Positions 1 through 8,954 are shown, counted from the stretch's first letter. The stretch is 64,000 nucleotides of DNA from an uncultured Clostridia bacterium (GCA_947624655.1 CANQLH010000002.1:32666-96665), one strand, 5' to 3'. The notes: generated from the letters alone by a model not told the origin. A program made the numbers and translations.

Positions 1-2
1 AA

Positions 3-719
3 GACAGATTAAAACAAGCAAGAGAGCGTTCTGGACTTACACAAAACGAACTTGCCATTAAACTTGATATTGTTTCAAGTAAAACTGTTTCACACTATGA
101 AAATGGAATTGTCTTTCCTAAAAAGGAAGCTCTTATAAGACTTTTCGCAGTTCTGAATGTAACGCCTAATTTTCTTTTTCAGGATTATATAAATAAATCA
201 GTTGAAAAAAACAAAATTATATTAAGCTCTGAAGAAATTGAACTTGTAACCAAATACAGAAAGCTCAATGATTACGGCAAAAGAATAATAAAAACCATTT
301 TGGACGTAAAGTCAGAGGATAATATGTATGATGATAAATTATATAAACCTGAAATTCACAAAAAGTCAATTCCTCTTGCTGACTTTTCAATATCTGCCGG
401 AACAGGGAATCCGTTTCCTGAAGATACTTATGAAATGATAGATATAGATGCCGATAAATATCCCAAAGCTGACATCGCCTTTAAAGTAAAGGGAGACAGT
501 ATGGAGCCAAGATATCATAATGGCGATATAGTATTCGTACATAAGCAACCTATAGTGGAACCGGGCGAAATAGCAGCCTTCATATATGATGATAATCAAT
601 ATATAAAAAAACTTGTCTACGAGGACGGAACGTATAAATTCCGCTCCCTAAACAGCAAATACGTCGATATTGAAATCAAAAATGACAGTCTCAGGATTTA
701 CGGCAAAGTTATAAATTAA
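3..719 (+). CDS. XRE-S24 family phage repressor (CI/LexA-like), 5' truncated
   Basis: The reading frame is open from the left edge, so the start lies outside the window. The visible N-terminal part reads as an XRE helix-turn-helix (SGLTQNELA, then SSKTVSHYENG). The C-terminal half is an S24 peptidase fold: GDSMEP carries the expected serine, YIKKL the lysine partner, and an Ala-Gly bond in SISAGTG is a plausible self-cleavage site. In this family RecA filament triggers autocleavage and prophage induction. It sits at the edge of the lysogeny block, upstream of another XRE gene and an ImmA-type protease. Three TTACTCA-type sites downstream could be its operators. The family assignment is firm; the role as the main prophage repressor is inferred. 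Confidence 0.9.
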   Translation, partial: DRLKQARERSGLTQNELAIKLDIVSSKTVSHYENGIVFPKKEALIRLFAVLNVTPNFLFQDYINKSVEKNKIILSSEEIELVTKYRKLNDYGKRIIKTILDVKSEDNMYDDKLYKPEIHKKSIPLADFSISAGTGNPFPEDTYEMIDIDADKYPKADIAFKVKGDSMEPRYHNGDIVFVHKQPIVEPGEIAAFIYDDNQYIKKLVYEDGTYKFRSLNSKYVDIEIKNDSLRIYGKVIN

Positions 720-745
720 TAGCCTTAATCACCCCCGAATACACT

Positions 746-851
746 TATTGAGTAAGCTAATATATATTTTACTCATAACGGGTTTTATAGTTTGATTATA
801 ATTTTCATATCGAGAAATGTCTACACGATATTTTGGCAATATTACTCAATA
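746..851. promoter_or_regulatory. Operator-like repeats in front of second XRE gene
   Basis: The gap between the two regulator genes holds TATTGAGTAA at 746-755, TTACTCATAA at 769-778 and TTACTCAATA at 842-851. The first and third are exact reverse complements. Such spaced copies next to XRE genes usually are repressor operators. Which of the two HTH proteins binds is unknown. Confidence 0.5.
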
Positions 852-874
852 CGAAAATAATAAGGAGATAAATT

Positions 875-1321
875 ATGCAGACAATATGTGAAAGATTAAA
901 ACTTTTACGTGAAGAAATCGGTCTTACAAAAAAAGATACTGCTAAAATATTCAATTTACCATACACAACATACGTAAATTATGAATCCGGCACAAGAGAA
1001 CCAAGCTTTACGTTTATGATTGAAGTTGCAAAGTTTTATAATGTGACAGTAGATTTTCTTATAGGCGCAAGCAATATAAGAAACCCTCTGTCTGAGTTAT
1101 TGATTTCAGACAACATATCTTCTATAGGTGAAAACGGAATAAGAAAACATATATTTGAAAACAACAACGTTATAAATCAAAAGCAGCTTTTATCTGAATT
1201 AGGCATAACAGTCAAAAATACAAATTATATAATACACAATGACGGAACAAAAACACCAATTTCAGACCAAGAATATGACTTCGTAATGGGCTGTCTTGAC
1301 TTATTAAAAAAATGCAAATAA
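875..1321 (+). CDS. XRE family transcriptional regulator
   Basis: This 148-residue protein has an N-terminal XRE helix-turn-helix of about 60 residues (LREEIGLTKKDTAKIF, then YVNYESGTREPSF). A short C-terminal part of unknown fold follows. The start is supported by AAGGAG seven bases upstream. It lies between the S24 repressor and an ImmA/IrrE-like protease, the usual arrangement in Firmicutes mobile elements where the protease inactivates an XRE repressor. I therefore infer that this is the substrate of the downstream protease. The operator-like repeats directly upstream suggest autoregulation. Confidence 0.85.
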   Translation: MQTICERLKLLREEIGLTKKDTAKIFNLPYTTYVNYESGTREPSFTFMIEVAKFYNVTVDFLIGASNIRNPLSELLISDNISSIGENGIRKHIFENNNVINQKQLLSELGITVKNTNYIIHNDGTKTPISDQEYDFVMGCLDLLKKCK

Positions 1322-1405
1322 CCCCTTTCCCTACAATTTCATATTGCTTAAAACAGAAAATTCCTTTATCTTGTATATATAATACATTATAAAGGAGTTT
1401 TTGTT

Positions 1406-2260
1406 ATGAACCGTATAATTAAAATTGCTGATGAATTTGCCAAAAAAGCTAATATTGACTCTTTGCCGCTCAGTTATGAAAAACTGGAACAAATTGTAGC
1501 AGATGAAAACTGTAAAATAATCTATTATTCCAAAGCCTATAAATTTTTAAAAGCTATGGGATTTGATGATTATTTAACAACAAGTAAAGGATTTACATAT
1601 TTTTCCGATGATAATACAATTATATTTATAAAAGATGAACTTGAATATCTCGACAAAATAAATGTAATTTGCCACGAGCTTGGCCATGTAGTATTGAAGC
1701 ATATTTATGTCGGCTCTAAGCAGAAATCCATTTCTGATATTTCCGATAATCCCCTACAAAACAAAAACATACAGGAAACAGAAGCCGACGTTTTTGCCCT
1801 TGTTATACAGGCACCTACATATATGCTAAAAATTTTAGATATTTCAAGCAGCAGCGGACTTGTAGAACGTGGTATTTTCACAAAGGAAAATGCAAAACTG
1901 CGAATGAAATATTATAGAAAAGCAAAAAAATCATATAAGGCTTTTCTTTGGACTGTGCCAATATTCTTTGCAGTATTAACAATAATAATACTTTCAGGCA
2001 GTTATGCGGAAAGGGCAAATAATTCAAACCGTTTGGACGTACAGCCTTCAATGAAGTATTCTGAAACAACAACTGAAGTCGTTTCCGAATACGTACTGCA
2101 AAATGATTCGGGCACCGTATTTATCACCAAATCCGGCATAAAATATCATAAGTCAGACTGTTTCCATATAAAAAACAAAGATGTTATTGAAATATCAACC
2201 GAAAAGGCTGTTGAGCTTTCATACCAACCTTGCTCCGATTGTTTCGGTAAAGATAATTAA
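1406..2260 (+). CDS. ImmA/IrrE-like metallopeptidase with membrane anchor
   Basis: The 284-residue protein carries the zinc protease motif HELGH (residues about 90-94) followed by ETEADVFA, which supplies the third ligand in the ImmA/IrrE family (DUF955). Unlike short ImmA proteins it has a transmembrane segment near residues 178-200 (WTVPIFFAVLTIIILSG). Beyond that is an outer domain ending in a Cys/His-rich part (KSDCFHI ... QPCSDC). Family members cleave XRE repressors after DNA damage. The gene follows such a regulator on the same strand with its own AAAGGAG site. Membrane tethering and the tail domain are unusual and could mean that it senses an envelope signal. That last point is inference. 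Confidence 0.85.
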   Translation: MNRIIKIADEFAKKANIDSLPLSYEKLEQIVADENCKIIYYSKAYKFLKAMGFDDYLTTSKGFTYFSDDNTIIFIKDELEYLDKINVICHELGHVVLKHIYVGSKQKSISDISDNPLQNKNIQETEADVFALVIQAPTYMLKILDISSSSGLVERGIFTKENAKLRMKYYRKAKKSYKAFLWTVPIFFAVLTIIILSGSYAERANNSNRLDVQPSMKYSETTTEVVSEYVLQNDSGTVFITKSGIKYHKSDCFHIKNKDVIEISTEKAVELSYQPCSDCFGKDN

Positions 2261-2267
2261 TCATTAC

Positions 2268-2298
2268 AAAGGAGCCGATTTTCACCGGCTCCTTTTTT
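2268..2298. terminator. Convergent terminator hairpin
   Basis: AAAGGAGCCG pairs with CGGCTCCTTT around a short loop and is followed by a T run. It separates the plus-strand lysogeny genes from the minus-strand block and can work for both. Confidence 0.85.
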
Positions 2299-2302
2299 TA
2301 CT

Positions 2303-2989
2303 TTAGAATTTTTGTGTTCCCTCATCTTTAGCCCATTTCGATATACAATCAAATGATTTATCCTTAATAATTTCAATCATTATATTCAGCTTCTGTAAAT
2401 GCCATATCTTTTGAGAAATTGTGTTCATCTGCTCTGCAATATTATCAGGCGAGTTGATTCTTGAGAGTGGAAATTCTGCCGCAAGCATACAGGGATAAAA
2501 ACCATCCTTATTTGCTACTTCCCCGTACCTATTTCCTTTCTGCGCTTCACGCTGGAATCCCATCCAAAATTCCAACATTTCAGTATCGAGATTGATAATA
2601 TAAGCGAATTCGCAAAATAAGGAGTCTCTTATAAAGTCCTGATTGTCCTCCATAAAGGCTTTCTTTTTGACGAGCGCACTCTTCTTTAGCTCATCCAAAT
2701 CCCCTTGTAGCCCACGCAAGAGGCAATACCAATCCTCTTGCTTTTGGCTGCTGACGGACTGATAGTAATATCCCGCTTCTATGCACCACTTTATCTGTTC
2801 TTTTGTAGGGGGCGTTTCCTCGTCTATCATTTCAATGTTGTTATAAATTTGACTCATTTCCTCTATTGAGGTTGTGGAGCAAAATGTCGCAATTTTCCGT
2901 CCAAGCCAGTCGGGATAACTGTCTTGATGGTTGTATGTTGTCTTGTCCTGTCCATTTTTTCTAAATCCATAAAGTCCTCTTGTACTCAT
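2303..2989 (-). CDS. Conserved phage protein of unknown function (STRGLYGF type)
   Basis: This 228-residue soluble protein starts MSTRGLYGFRKNG, an N-terminus I recognise from uncharacterised proteins of Firmicutes phages and plasmids. No catalytic motif is evident. It is rich in aromatic residues, and no signal peptide or membrane segment is seen. The start is supported by AGGAGG just upstream on the minus strand. It is the last gene of the minus-strand block, downstream of the methyltransferase and clamp genes, and ends at the convergent terminator. A role in DNA metabolism is only suggested by position. Confidence 0.7.
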   Translation of the reverse strand: MSTRGLYGFRKNGQDKTTYNHQDSYPDWLGRKIATFCSTTSIEEMSQIYNNIEMIDEETPPTKEQIKWCIEAGYYYQSVSSQKQEDWYCLLRGLQGDLDELKKSALVKKKAFMEDNQDFIRDSLFCEFAYIINLDTEMLEFWMGFQREAQKGNRYGEVANKDGFYPCMLAAEFPLSRINSPDNIAEQMNTISQKIWHLQKLNIMIEIIKDKSFDCISKWAKDEGTQKF

Positions 2990-3052
2990 ATATCCTCCTG
3001 TACTGCATTTTTATAGAAAATCTAAATTATAAATGATAAATCATCAATATTT

Positions 3053-4720
3053 TTAATGACCAAAGCTGTCGGTAAGCATAGCCACATCAGCACCTGAAAG
3101 GTAGAAGCCTTTGTTTGCCAGAATTTTATTATAGGCTTCTTTGCCCTGAAAACTGTCTATTACAGACTTCTCTTCTTCTGACATATCTGTATATTTTTTG
3201 CTGCCATAGTGAGGAGGCAGCCAGTTTCGGCGTCCTCCTATGTAGATATTGTACTTATCTATAAGGTCAGGATTGGTAAAAACTATATGAACAGTGCCTT
3301 TTTTATAAAATGTAGCCTTGAAAAATTTACATTCTATGTTTTTAGTTATGCTGTCATTAAAGGCTTTTTCTATTGTACTTTGCAGGTCTACATCAGCCGT
3401 CATATTTCCGTCAAGGAAATTGAGTATTCTTTCTATATCGGAAAGCACTTCATAAGCAGCTCTTATATTCAGCTTGCTGCTCCAACTGCTATAAACCCCG
3501 TAAGTAGGAAGTATTACCTTTTTGCCTATTTTATGAGCAATATTTGTTTTCCAACCATTGTAATAATGGCGATTGTTTTTACATTCGGGATAATATGTGT
3601 ACCCTTCAGTTAATCTGTCATACATAACTTCTATTTCATCAGCTATACCCTTGTTGAGACTTGCATTCATTTCTATTATTAGATTGTTTATATTAAACTC
3701 GTTAAAATCATAGTCTGCAAGAGTTTCAACCTCTTCCTGATATTTTTCCTGAAGTGCGGATGTAAGCTTACTCATAATTTTTTTATTTGAAAGAAGCTCT
3801 CTCCAATATTTTAGCCGTACTTTTTCCACATAATCATTTATAGAAAAAGAGCTTTTATCACACATACGAAGCTCTAACATAGGATAATTATAACAGGCCT
3901 TTTCAAAACTTTTCTTTATATAAGGACTTAGGGCATTATATTCATTTATTAATTTTATTCCTGCTCCTGTCTCGATTCGGTAATGAGTCACTATCATTTT
4001 TATAAAATCAGTAACATCAAGGTCTGTTATATCCTCGTTCGGCATAACTTCTATATTTACGGCTTTTTTCATACCATTATAAATATCGCTTTCCCGCTCT
4101 ACTTCTTCTATAAAGACTTTTATAATAGCAATTTCAACATCTGTTTTTCTCTCGGCAGCAGAAAATCCGTTTTCAATATATTCTATATCTGCATCATACT
4201 TATCAAGTATGGCTTTAAGCTCTTTCTGTAAAGCATTATTAGGATTTTTCAAAGTTTCTGCATTAAGAAGACATATAACAGAACCTCCGTTTTTCTGCAT
4301 TTCCAAGGCTTTTAAAAGGTGTTTGTAACCATCTCTGAAGGGTGGGTTCATAACTATCAAATCATACTTCTTGTAAGTTATGAATTGCAAAAAATCATCA
4401 TATACAACTTTTACATTTTCATAATTTTTTTCTATTGTGCCTTTTATTATTGCTCTCAGATATGGGTCAATTTCAATGCAGTCTATACTAAATTCCTTTT
4501 TGATATCATTATTTGAATAACCCCAAGTCACCCATTTATTTTGAAAATAATCAACAACCTCTTCTTCAATGGCTTCTATCAGATTTCCCTTACCTGCCGA
4601 CGGTTCTAAAATATTTTTTATACATTCCCACTTTATGCCTGACAACATCTTCTTGGCAATCTCTTTCGGTGTAGGATAGAATTGTCTGTCTGTTTCTGTA
4701 TAATTCGTAATAGTTTTCAT
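3053..4720 (-). CDS. N6-adenine-type DNA methyltransferase with DUF4942-like C-terminus
   Basis: The 555-residue protein has a class I methyltransferase core: the SAM-binding LEPSAGKGNLIEAI near residue 40, an acidic CIEIDPYLRA, and the NPPF catalytic tetrad in LIVMNPPFRDGYKH. The C-terminal half contains the charged and aromatic stretch (EVMYDRLTEGYTYYPE ... NNRHYYNGWKTN) of the DUF4942 family, often fused to phage methyltransferases. NPPF is typical of N6-adenine enzymes. No restriction partner is adjacent, so it is probably an orphan enzyme that protects phage DNA or marks it for replication. It follows the clamp gene by 12 bases and is probably co-transcribed with it. Confidence 0.85.
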   Translation of the reverse strand: MKTITNYTETDRQFYPTPKEIAKKMLSGIKWECIKNILEPSAGKGNLIEAIEEEVVDYFQNKWVTWGYSNNDIKKEFSIDCIEIDPYLRAIIKGTIEKNYENVKVVYDDFLQFITYKKYDLIVMNPPFRDGYKHLLKALEMQKNGGSVICLLNAETLKNPNNALQKELKAILDKYDADIEYIENGFSAAERKTDVEIAIIKVFIEEVERESDIYNGMKKAVNIEVMPNEDITDLDVTDFIKMIVTHYRIETGAGIKLINEYNALSPYIKKSFEKACYNYPMLELRMCDKSSFSINDYVEKVRLKYWRELLSNKKIMSKLTSALQEKYQEEVETLADYDFNEFNINNLIIEMNASLNKGIADEIEVMYDRLTEGYTYYPECKNNRHYYNGWKTNIAHKIGKKVILPTYGVYSSWSSKLNIRAAYEVLSDIERILNFLDGNMTADVDLQSTIEKAFNDSITKNIECKFFKATFYKKGTVHIVFTNPDLIDKYNIYIGGRRNWLPPHYGSKKYTDMSEEEKSVIDSFQGKEAYNKILANKGFYLSGADVAMLTDSFGH

Positions 4721-4732
4721 ATTATCACTCCT

Positions 4733-5893
4733 TTATTCTTTTAATATAACAGGTAATATTAAAGCTCTCTGCTTTCCAAACATTTCATCAGGCTTTATAA
4801 TTAAAGGTGAACGAGAACCTAAGACATTAAATAAAACTTTTTCTTCGTCAAAGGTTTTTATAAGCTCCGAAAAAAGCTTGGGATTGTAGCCTACTTTCAA
4901 GTCTGTTTTTTCGCCTAATTGCTCAATTTCTATTTCTTCCGAATAATCACTGCCGTCAACGAGTCTTGCATCAAGTTTTAATGCATCTTTATCAAAGTTA
5001 AATATAACAGCCGGCTTATACGTTTTATTGTCCTTCGTTACATTTTTTGCAATAAAAGCGAGAGCTTCTTCCATAAGCTCTTTTTCGATTTTTACAGAAA
5101 TCACATCGGAATATCTGCAACTGCCTATTGTTCTGTCAAAAAAATTCTTGTAATCAAAAAAAGCTGTATCATATAAATTCGTAATGATTTCAAAATTTTC
5201 TGTTTTAAAGTATATTTTATTCTCCGAAAGAGATATTTTTATTTCTCCCTTCAGACAAACCTTACAAATATACTCGGCGGCTTCATAGTTGAACGTTTCT
5301 CTTATATCGAAATCCACATTACTGCAAGGCACATCATAAACTAAAATTCTGAATGTATCACTGCCAACAAATTCTATATGATTATCCAAACTGTTCTTGT
5401 TAATGTGGATTCCTTCAAAAACTTCTTTTACAGATTCTTTTGCTCTTACAGCAGACGTTTTTTCTAAAGCCTTTACAAGCTCTTTTGCATCTATTGTAAA
5501 TTCTGCCTTTATTTTTTCAGAAGGCATAAACTTATCAGTATCAAACAAGCCGACATCCATAGCCTTAAAAGTATTTTTAATTATTCTTTTTTCATTACGT
5601 GATGAGCTTTCCAAAATAACCATATTATTCTCAATATCTGCTTTAAATTCCAAAACCGCACCAGACGGAAGTCCGTTTATAACCTTTATATTTGCGGGTG
5701 AAAGTATAAACGGATTACTCTCGTCATAGTAGTCAAGTTTTTGCTTAATGTAGGTTGTTCCATTCCCGGCATACATATATCCGTCCTTTATAAGAATATT
5801 TTCGTAAATTTTTTGCTCTAATGAAAAGCCTTTAAGTAAATAGGCTTTTACAAGGTTGTACTTTGATATTAATTCCTTCTTTAAAATAAACAT
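4733..5893 (-). CDS. dnaN: DNA polymerase III beta subunit (sliding clamp) homologue
   Basis: At 386 residues it matches the length of bacterial beta clamps. It contains recognisable clamp segments: FTIDAKELVKALEKTSAVRAK (start of a repeat domain), FEGIHINKNSLDN, VGSDTFRILVYDV, and a C-terminal ending in the LPVILKE style typical of DnaN. Three similar domains of about 120 residues are expected. A phage-borne clamp would tether host or phage polymerase to phage DNA. Start ATG has a GGAGG site. It is encoded between the integrase and the methyltransferase, on the same strand. It diverges from chromosomal DnaN and is probably phage-specific. Confidence 0.82.
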   Translation of the reverse strand: MFILKKELISKYNLVKAYLLKGFSLEQKIYENILIKDGYMYAGNGTTYIKQKLDYYDESNPFILSPANIKVINGLPSGAVLEFKADIENNMVILESSSRNEKRIIKNTFKAMDVGLFDTDKFMPSEKIKAEFTIDAKELVKALEKTSAVRAKESVKEVFEGIHINKNSLDNHIEFVGSDTFRILVYDVPCSNVDFDIRETFNYEAAEYICKVCLKGEIKISLSENKIYFKTENFEIITNLYDTAFFDYKNFFDRTIGSCRYSDVISVKIEKELMEEALAFIAKNVTKDNKTYKPAVIFNFDKDALKLDARLVDGSDYSEEIEIEQLGEKTDLKVGYNPKLFSELIKTFDEEKVLFNVLGSRSPLIIKPDEMFGKQRALILPVILKE

Positions 5894-5941
5894 AATTTTT
5901 CCTCCTTTTTGGTTTTATCAATAATTTTTTAGGTAAAATAA

Positions 5942-5973
5942 ATAAGAGTGCAGAATATCTTCCACACTCTTAT
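5942..5973 (-). terminator. Hairpin terminator after integrase gene
   Basis: ATAAGAGTG pairs with CACTCTTAT across a 14-base loop. On the minus strand it is followed by a TTATTTATTTT stretch. It would end or attenuate transcription between the recombinase and clamp genes. Confidence 0.6.
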
Positions 5974-5999
5974 ATACTCAAAATGATTTTCATATTTAT

Positions 6000-6947
6000 T
6001 TACAACTTGATTTTCTCAAAACGTTCCATAAGGAAGTCCATATCTTCAAGGGTTTTACTTGGGGAGTCGGCATTTTCTGTTCCTAAAATATAGGCTTGCT
6101 TTATAAGGTCTTTTATTTTTGTTTCTGACAATGAAATTTTATCAGGACAGACGGAAAATTCTCCTTTATCTACACTTTTGTAAAAGTTGCCTATATCATC
6201 GGTGTTTTCGTGCCTTGTATCTTCCGATATTCCGGCATATCCAAGAGTTGTTTTTCTTTTATCGTGGTTAAGCTCCTGCTGCAAATAGTCTATAGCAGAA
6301 TAGTTATTTTTGTTATTCATCAAAAACCAATAGCAATACGTCTTCCGCATAGTATGAGTACCTATGTTATCAGTTATTCCTATTTTCCGTGCAGCTTCTT
6401 TTAAAACCTTTATGTAGGTCTTAGCTGCGCTTATACAGACAGAATCGTTGCCAAGAGAAATCTCTGACTTATATTTTCCTACAAACGGAGCATAATCACC
6501 GTCTGTATTAAAGCCATATTTTTCACAAAACTTAAAGTATTCATCTACGTGGGTTTTAAGGTCATCATTTACAAATTTATAATTCCACTTGTCTGTCTTT
6601 TTTTCCTTTATATAAAATTTTTCTGACAACAAATCATTCCACGTAAGACGAAGTATATCACTTATTCTGAGTAACGTGTTTATTCCGACCATAAAAATAA
6701 GGTGATTTCTTAAATGCTTTTTCTTCATATTGATATTTGTTGTTCTTTCGTATTTATCGTGAAAGTAACGCCTTAAAAGACGAAGGTGTTCAGGATTTCT
6801 TATGGGATGAACTCCATTATGTCCACCCTTCTTTTTCCCGCTGCCTTCCACCTTTTCACGCCTTGCGGTTTGTCCATCCATAAATTTTGACAAATCAATC
6901 ATTACATTTGGTATTTTATGGGAATTTTCTAAATTTATTTCTTTCAT
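6000..6947 (-). CDS. int: Tyrosine recombinase / integrase
   Basis: The protein belongs to the tyrosine recombinase superfamily. The first catalytic Arg is in TLLRISDILRLTW (about residue 94). The HxxR box is HTMRKTYCYW. A later His lies in ELNHDKRKTTLGY, and the Tyr follows in LGYAG. At 315 residues it has the length of simple phage or plasmid integrases. I chose the ATG at 6947 because AAAGGAGAG lies seven bases upstream; a TTG 18 bases earlier would bury that site inside the gene. It could integrate the phage or resolve dimers of a plasmid-like prophage. No att core could be recognised near it. Confidence 0.85.
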   Translation of the reverse strand: MKEINLENSHKIPNVMIDLSKFMDGQTARREKVEGSGKKKGGHNGVHPIRNPEHLRLLRRYFHDKYERTTNINMKKKHLRNHLIFMVGINTLLRISDILRLTWNDLLSEKFYIKEKKTDKWNYKFVNDDLKTHVDEYFKFCEKYGFNTDGDYAPFVGKYKSEISLGNDSVCISAAKTYIKVLKEAARKIGITDNIGTHTMRKTYCYWFLMNNKNNYSAIDYLQQELNHDKRKTTLGYAGISEDTRHENTDDIGNFYKSVDKGEFSVCPDKISLSETKIKDLIKQAYILGTENADSPSKTLEDMDFLMERFEKIKL

Positions 6948-6980
6948 AAATATCTCTCCTTTCAAAAACTGAATCTTTCA

Positions 6981-7223
6981 TCATTCATTAATTTTAAGGC
7001 AAATACGTGTCCCCTTGCCTATAAAACGCATTTTCCCATTTGGGCGTATATCTCCTCTAACAAGTACAATATCCGCCTCCTTCTCATTTATGAGAGGTAT
7101 TTTAACAAAATCTTTATTAAAATGAGTTTTGGCAGCCTTTACACTTGAAGTACCGCTTATAACCTTGACCTCTGAATTATTTTCTATTTTGTTGTATTCC
7201 ACTATATAAGTATTTACCGACAT
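6981..7223 (-). CDS. Small hypothetical protein
   Basis: This 80-residue protein (MSVNTYIVEYNKIEN...) has a beta-rich, mixed-charge composition, no Cys and no membrane segment. I do not recognise it. It has a clear AAGGAGGGA site upstream and lies just upstream of the integrase on the same strand, so it is probably co-transcribed with it. Its position next to int would allow a role as an accessory or excision factor, but no helix-turn-helix is visible, so this is only a possibility. Confidence 0.6.
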   Translation of the reverse strand: MSVNTYIVEYNKIENNSEVKVISGTSSVKAAKTHFNKDFVKIPLINEKEADIVLVRGDIRPNGKMRFIGKGTRICLKINE

Positions 7224-7252
7224 GTATTCCCTCCTTAATGTAATACTGCTTT

Positions 7253-7417
7253 TTACAACTCTTTTCTTTTGTACCCGGTTGAAAGTCCAAGAGCGTGTAA
7301 AGATTTTGACACAGAATAACGCTTGACTATAGATAAAGCCAAAGCATAATAGTTTCTCATATAATCCTTATCGTTTTCCTTACTGCTTTTCAAAATCGTA
7401 TTAATTGTATCTGACAA
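7253..7417 (-). CDS. Small hypothetical protein, TTG start
   Basis: The protein is about 54 residues (SDTINTILKSSKEND...). AAGGGAGGAAAAATA precedes a TTG at 7417, a better start than the more distal TTG at 7450, which would place the ribosome binding site inside the gene. The C-terminal part (SIVKRYSVSKSLHALGLSTG) is helical and basic, possibly a small DNA-associated helix bundle. I do not recognise the family. It lies in the minus-strand operon between two other tiny genes, just below a terminator hairpin. Confidence 0.5.
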   Translation of the reverse strand: MSDTINTILKSSKENDKDYMRNYYALALSIVKRYSVSKSLHALGLSTGYKRKEL

Positions 7418-7451
7418 TATTTTTCCTCCCTTGTAAAAAAATTGTGACAAT

Positions 7452-7488
7452 AAAAAAACAGGAGTATTGATATTATCTCTACTCCTGT
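7452..7488 (-). terminator. Hairpin terminator in early operon
   Basis: ACAGGAGTA (7458-7466) pairs with TACTCCTGT (7480-7488). On the minus strand seven T follow. It probably attenuates transcription between the 7513-7695 gene and the integrase cluster. Confidence 0.75.
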
Positions 7489-7512
7489 ATACAATATATT
7501 AATTATTATAAA

Positions 7513-7695
7513 TTATTCTTGTTCCCTTATTAAAGGTGGCTGCTGATAAAGCTTGCGCTCTATCTGACGACGCTTTTTTGCTATAAGTTTTAAAGTTTCT
7601 ACAGAATTTTCTTTTTCTGCAATTTCCTGAATATCCTCTAACAGACTTAATTGGTCAAAAAGATAGCCATTATATTCCTTTTCATTAGACGGCAT
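7513..7695 (-). CDS. Small helical hypothetical protein
   Basis: This protein of about 60 residues (MPSNEKEYNGYLFDQL...) is strongly helical and charged, with a basic KKRRQIERKLYQQ segment near the C-terminus. I prefer the second ATG (7695): AAAGGAGG sits seven bases before it but only one base before the first ATG at 7701. It is the first gene after a strong consensus promoter at 7748-7776 and is followed by a terminator. A first-gene position and small size are typical of early phage host-modifying proteins, but nothing identifies a target. Confidence 0.55.
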   Translation of the reverse strand: MPSNEKEYNGYLFDQLSLLEDIQEIAEKENSVETLKLIAKKRRQIERKLYQQPPLIREQE

Positions 7696-7747
7696 AAGCA
7701 TACCTCCTTTTATATAATGTCCCTAATTATTTTATGTCCTTGTCTTT

Positions 7748-7776
7748 ATTATAACAAGTTTTTTCAACTATGTAAA
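7748..7776 (-). promoter_or_regulatory. Consensus sigma-A promoter, minus strand
   Basis: On the minus strand TTTACA and TATAAT are separated by exactly 17 bases. It would start transcription just upstream of the 7513-7695 gene and towards the integrase, clamp and methyltransferase genes. Confidence 0.8.
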
Positions 7777-7791
7777 GACATAAGAACAATT

Positions 7792-8184
7792 TCAGAAAAG
7801 TTTCACTATAAGTTCAATTTTGTCCGAAAAGCTTTTCTGAGTTTTTACAACATTCTTTATAAGAGAGTCTATTCCTTCAATAATATCAATTCCTTTTTGC
7901 CCTTCATGAATTGTCATCACTTGGGGGCAGCCGCCCGTATAATAATCACATACAACAAGTGAATCTGTACTATCAAATCCTACATCTATAGCTCTTATTC
8001 CGTACCAGCCTTCAGACCTTTTCAAAATATTTTCCAAAGAATCATCTGCATGACCATCTATTTTTGCAACAGCAAATTTACATTGAGGCAAATCTTCCTT
8101 GCAAGTATTAAGAAGACATAAATTTTTGATATATTGTGCTAAATCATAAGACCTCCACAACATAAAATCTTTATTCTTTTTCAT
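7792..8184 (-). CDS. Hypothetical protein
   Basis: This 130-residue soluble protein (MKKNKDFMLWRSYDL...) has several Cys residues (CLLNTCKEDLPQC, YTGGCPQV), but they are not in a clear CxxC pair. It is acidic in the middle and lacks membrane segments. GGAGCTTT precedes the ATG. I do not recognise the family. It lies in the run of small minus-strand genes upstream of the 7748 promoter. It may be transcribed from farther upstream, with the 7748 promoter adding a second start for the genes beyond it. Confidence 0.6.
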   Translation of the reverse strand: MKKNKDFMLWRSYDLAQYIKNLCLLNTCKEDLPQCKFAVAKIDGHADDSLENILKRSEGWYGIRAIDVGFDSTDSLVVCDYYTGGCPQVMTIHEGQKGIDIIEGIDSLIKNVVKTQKSFSDKIELIVKLF

Positions 8185-8203
8185 AGTAAAGCTCCTTTCA
8201 TAA

Positions 8204-8743
8204 TTAATTCAGACTTATTTCATAATTGATATTATTACATAAAGATATTTTGAAACCCGCATTTTGAAATACATCTTTCACCTTGCTGTCTAAAGTATAC
8301 GCTGTACGATTTTCTAATTCCATAATTTGACTATAACAATCTTCTACTTCCTCAAATTCAGCAAGTGTTAAACCCCTTAATCTTCCGGTTTCATATGCGT
8401 AATCTATTCTATCTTTAATTTTATTAAGCCTTTCTCTTTCATCTTTTGTAAATGTCTTTTTCAAAAAATTATCTATAGCTATTTCTTTAAGATTTTTCCC
8501 ATATCCGGTTAAGTATTTGTTATTTGTAAACATAGCTACATCTCCGAACTCAACATCAGGAAGTAAATCAGATAAAAAATAACAAAACTGGTCTTTACTG
8601 GTATTTTCATTTTCATAAGCGTAATTAACAATATTTTCAATTAAGTCATGTAAATAACTTTCTTCTACTCTGTTAAAATTATTAACAAAGTTTTTCTTTG
8701 ATAAATAACTTACAAATCTGTCACTGTTAAAAAATTTTTCCAT
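8204..8743 (-). CDS. Hypothetical protein
   Basis: This 179-residue protein (MEKFFNSDRFVSYLSKKN...) is predicted to be all-helical and soluble, with a charged centre (FTKDERERLNKIKDRIDYAYETG). The start at 8743 is chosen because AAAGGAGGAAATGCT lies directly before it; an upstream in-frame extension would contain that site. It follows a 50-residue Cys-containing gene by about 30 bases and precedes another small gene, so it is part of one operon. No family was recognised. Confidence 0.6.
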   Translation of the reverse strand: MEKFFNSDRFVSYLSKKNFVNNFNRVEESYLHDLIENIVNYAYENENTSKDQFCYFLSDLLPDVEFGDVAMFTNNKYLTGYGKNLKEIAIDNFLKKTFTKDERERLNKIKDRIDYAYETGRLRGLTLAEFEEVEDCYSQIMELENRTAYTLDSKVKDVFQNAGFKISLCNNINYEISLN

Positions 8744-8774
8744 AGCATTTCCTCCTTTAAATTTTAAAAAAATT

Positions 8775-8927
8775 TTAAATTGAAAGATTATAGATGTAAG
8801 AGCCACATCTCACGCATTTATCGTGTGGACCCCAATATCCAAGTTTCTTCATTCCACGAACACTCCCTGTGTAATGGATTGAGGGGTGTCTTGATTTCTC
8901 TTTTTCTGTAAGCTTCATATATTTCAT
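8775..8927 (-). CDS. 50-residue protein with CxxC motif
   Basis: A short open frame reads MKYMKLTEKEKSR... and ends GSYIYNLSI. It is preceded by AAAGGAGG at ideal distance (start at 8927). One CVRCG motif near the end, after GYWGPHDK, suggests half of a zinc knuckle or a dimeric zinc-binding site. Its neighbours on both sides are on the same strand with short gaps, which supports it as a real gene. The function is unknown. Confidence 0.6.
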   Translation of the reverse strand: MKYMKLTEKEKSRHPSIHYTGSVRGMKKLGYWGPHDKCVRCGSYIYNLSI

Positions 8928-8954
8928 GTTGTTACCTCCTTTTGTTAACTATTC